7,375 nt of DNA from Chloroflexota bacterium (GTDB lineage: Bacteria; Chloroflexota; Dormibacteria; Dormibacterales; Dormibacteraceae): positions 1 to 7,375 of the forward strand of contig DMCH01000097.1 in NCBI GenBank assembly GCA_003446775.1, read 5' to 3'. Numbering within the stretch: the first letter of the stretch is position 1; every line of letters starts with the position of its first letter. Under the pieces are notes generated by a model that had not been told where the DNA came from, ran no database searches, and was given only the letters and a program-made list of their open reading frames with translations. The position numbers were made by a program, and so were the translations under genes. Positions 6,484-7,375 of this stretch are shown here, in pieces.

Positions 6484-7323
6484 TCAGGGTCTCTTGGGAA
6501 ACTTTGAGAAGTTTGGCTTTCGCTTCTGCACGTACGCATCGCGGCCTTCCTGCGCCTCTTCGCTCATGTAGTAGAGAAGAGTCGCGTCGCCGGCGAGCTG
6601 CTGGATGCCGGCCAGCCCGTCATCGGCAGCGTTGAAGCTCGCCTTGAGGAGGCGCAGGGCAAGCGGGCTGAGCTCGAGCATGCGGCGGCACCAGGCGACT
6701 GTCTCCTGCTCGAGCGACGCAAGGGGCACGACCTTGTTGACGAGCCCCATCTCCAACGCCTGCTGCGCGTCGTACTGCTCGCACAGGAACCAGATCTCAC
6801 GGGCCTTTTTCTGGCCGACGATGCGAGCGAGGAGACCCGCGCCGTAACCGCCGTCGAAGCTCCCGACTTTCGGCCCGGTCTGGCCGAAACGGGCGTTGTC
6901 GGCGGCGATGGTCAGGTCGCACACGACGTGGAGCACGTGGCCGCCGCCGATCGCGTAGCCGGCCACCATCGCGACCACCGGCTTGGGCAGGCGACGGATC
7001 TGGACCTGCAGGTCCAGGACGTTGAGCCGGCCCGTGCCCGTCGGATCGACGTAGCCGTCGTCGCCACGGATGCGCTGGTCGCCGCCGGAGCAGAAAGCCT
7101 CGGTGCCGGCCCCGGTCAGGATGACGACGCCGATCTTCGGATCGTCGCGGGCCACCTCGAAAGCTCGCGACATCTCGAACACAGTGGTCGGCCGGAACGC
7201 GTTGCGGACCTCGGGCCGGTTGATCGTGATCTTGGCGATACCGTCCCACGTCTCATAGAGGACGTCTTCGTACTCGCCCGAACGCACCCACGTGCCTTTG
7301 GCCCGGGTTGTTCGACCTTTCAA
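6484..7323 (-). CDS. menB: 1,4-dihydroxy-2-naphthoyl-CoA synthase MenB
   Basis: Crotonase-fold enzyme performing the intramolecular Claisen (Dieckmann-type) ring closure of OSB-CoA to DHNA-CoA. Length is 279 residues, typical. Signatures: ITINRPEVRNAF (32-43), the CoA/oxyanion motif FCSGGDQRIRGDDGY (77-91), MVAGYAIGGGHVLH (119-132), FGQTGPKVGSFDGG (146-159), GQKKAREIWFL, and the C-terminal LYYMSEEAQEGR with the family Tyr (Y252). Q148 and G150 in QTGPKVGSFD mark the bicarbonate-dependent class; the mycobacterial type has Asp at the Gly position. Start is TTG 7323, chosen because AGGAG (7331-7335) sits 7 bases upstream. The next candidate, a GTG around 7287, lacks such a site. It is the first gene of the minus-strand unit menB-menA-small ORF, followed by menA after one base. 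Confidence 0.95.
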   Translation of the reverse strand: MKGRTTRAKGTWVRSGEYEDVLYETWDGIAKITINRPEVRNAFRPTTVFEMSRAFEVARDDPKIGVVILTGAGTEAFCSGGDQRIRGDDGYVDPTGTGRLNVLDLQVQIRRLPKPVVAMVAGYAIGGGHVLHVVCDLTIAADNARFGQTGPKVGSFDGGYGAGLLARIVGQKKAREIWFLCEQYDAQQALEMGLVNKVVPLASLEQETVAWCRRMLELSPLALRLLKASFNAADDGLAGIQQLAGDATLLYYMSEEAQEGRDAYVQKRKPNFSKFPKRP

Positions 7324-7330
7324 GCTCGTA

Positions 7331-7365
7331 CTCCTAGAGCAATCACTAGCACTGTTCGAATCGTA
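7331..7365 (-). promoter_or_regulatory. menB leader: ribosome site and probable -10 box
   Basis: Read on the minus strand, AGGAG (7331-7335) lies 7 bases before the TTG start of menB, and TACGAT (7360-7365) fits a TANNNT -10 box, which would put transcription start near 7353. The -35 region would fall at or beyond the window edge and cannot be assessed. The Shine-Dalgarno is within GCTC...GAGC arms (4 bp), too weak to claim as a hairpin. GAGTAC, the same hexamer seen at the MerR start, occurs at 7328-7333 within this leader. Confidence 0.5.
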
Positions 7366-7375
7366 CGCCGTGCCG

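Noticed and set aside
6483..6539. 19-codon N-terminal extension of menA from 6539
   Set aside because: It lies wholly within menB coding sequence and adds no family-like residues; the GTG one base after the menB stop fits better.
1..7375. CRISPR array, tRNA, rRNA or insertion-sequence transposase
   Set aside because: No regularly spaced repeats, no tRNA-like cloverleaf noticed, no transposase-like protein. The window is filled by the genes listed.

Overview
The window is GC-rich (strongly biased to G/C at codon third positions) and densely coded on both strands, as in high-GC soil bacteria. The gene content is a menaquinone (vitamin K2) biosynthesis locus: isochorismate synthase (menF), SEPHCHC synthase (menD), SHCHC synthase (menH), DHNA-CoA synthase (menB) and DHNA polyprenyltransferase (menA). 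This indicates a prokaryote using the classical o-succinylbenzoate route. Leaderless-type starts, a GTGA overlap and the double-MerR regulator suit Actinomycetota, Chloroflexota or Dormibacterota-like lineages. MenB is of the Gly/bicarbonate type rather than the mycobacterial Asp type. I cannot place the organism more precisely from sequence alone.

Layout. 1-644 (+): 3' part of a lytic transglycosylase whose start lies left of the window. 688-1383 (+): a MerR-family regulator with two MerR-like DNA-binding domains; its start codon sits at the centre of a small palindrome. 1380-2708 (+): menF, overlapping the regulator by GTGA. 2712-4388 (-): menD, tail-to-tail with menF with only 3 bases between the stops. 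4389-4606: divergent menD/menH spacer, almost entirely filled by a large imperfect inverted repeat of about 190 bases. 4607-5425 (+): menH. 5371-5586 (-): an unrecognised 71-codon small gene coupled to menA by ATGA and overlapping the 3' end of menH antisense. 5583-6482 (-): menA. 6484-7323 (-): menB, with its own Shine-Dalgarno site and a probable promoter at the right edge.

How the genes work together. MenF turns chorismate into isochorismate. MenD adds the succinyl semialdehyde unit from 2-oxoglutarate. MenH eliminates pyruvate to give SHCHC. MenC and MenE, not in this window, would make OSB-CoA. MenB closes the second ring, and MenA attaches the polyprenyl chain in the membrane. The genes form three transcription directions: MerR-menF; menD and menH diverging; and menB-menA-small ORF. 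The MerR protein is the only regulator in view and is a reasonable, untested candidate for controlling at least menF.

The least ordinary signals are the long menD/menH palindrome, the small gene after menA, and the palindromic leaderless start of the MerR gene.
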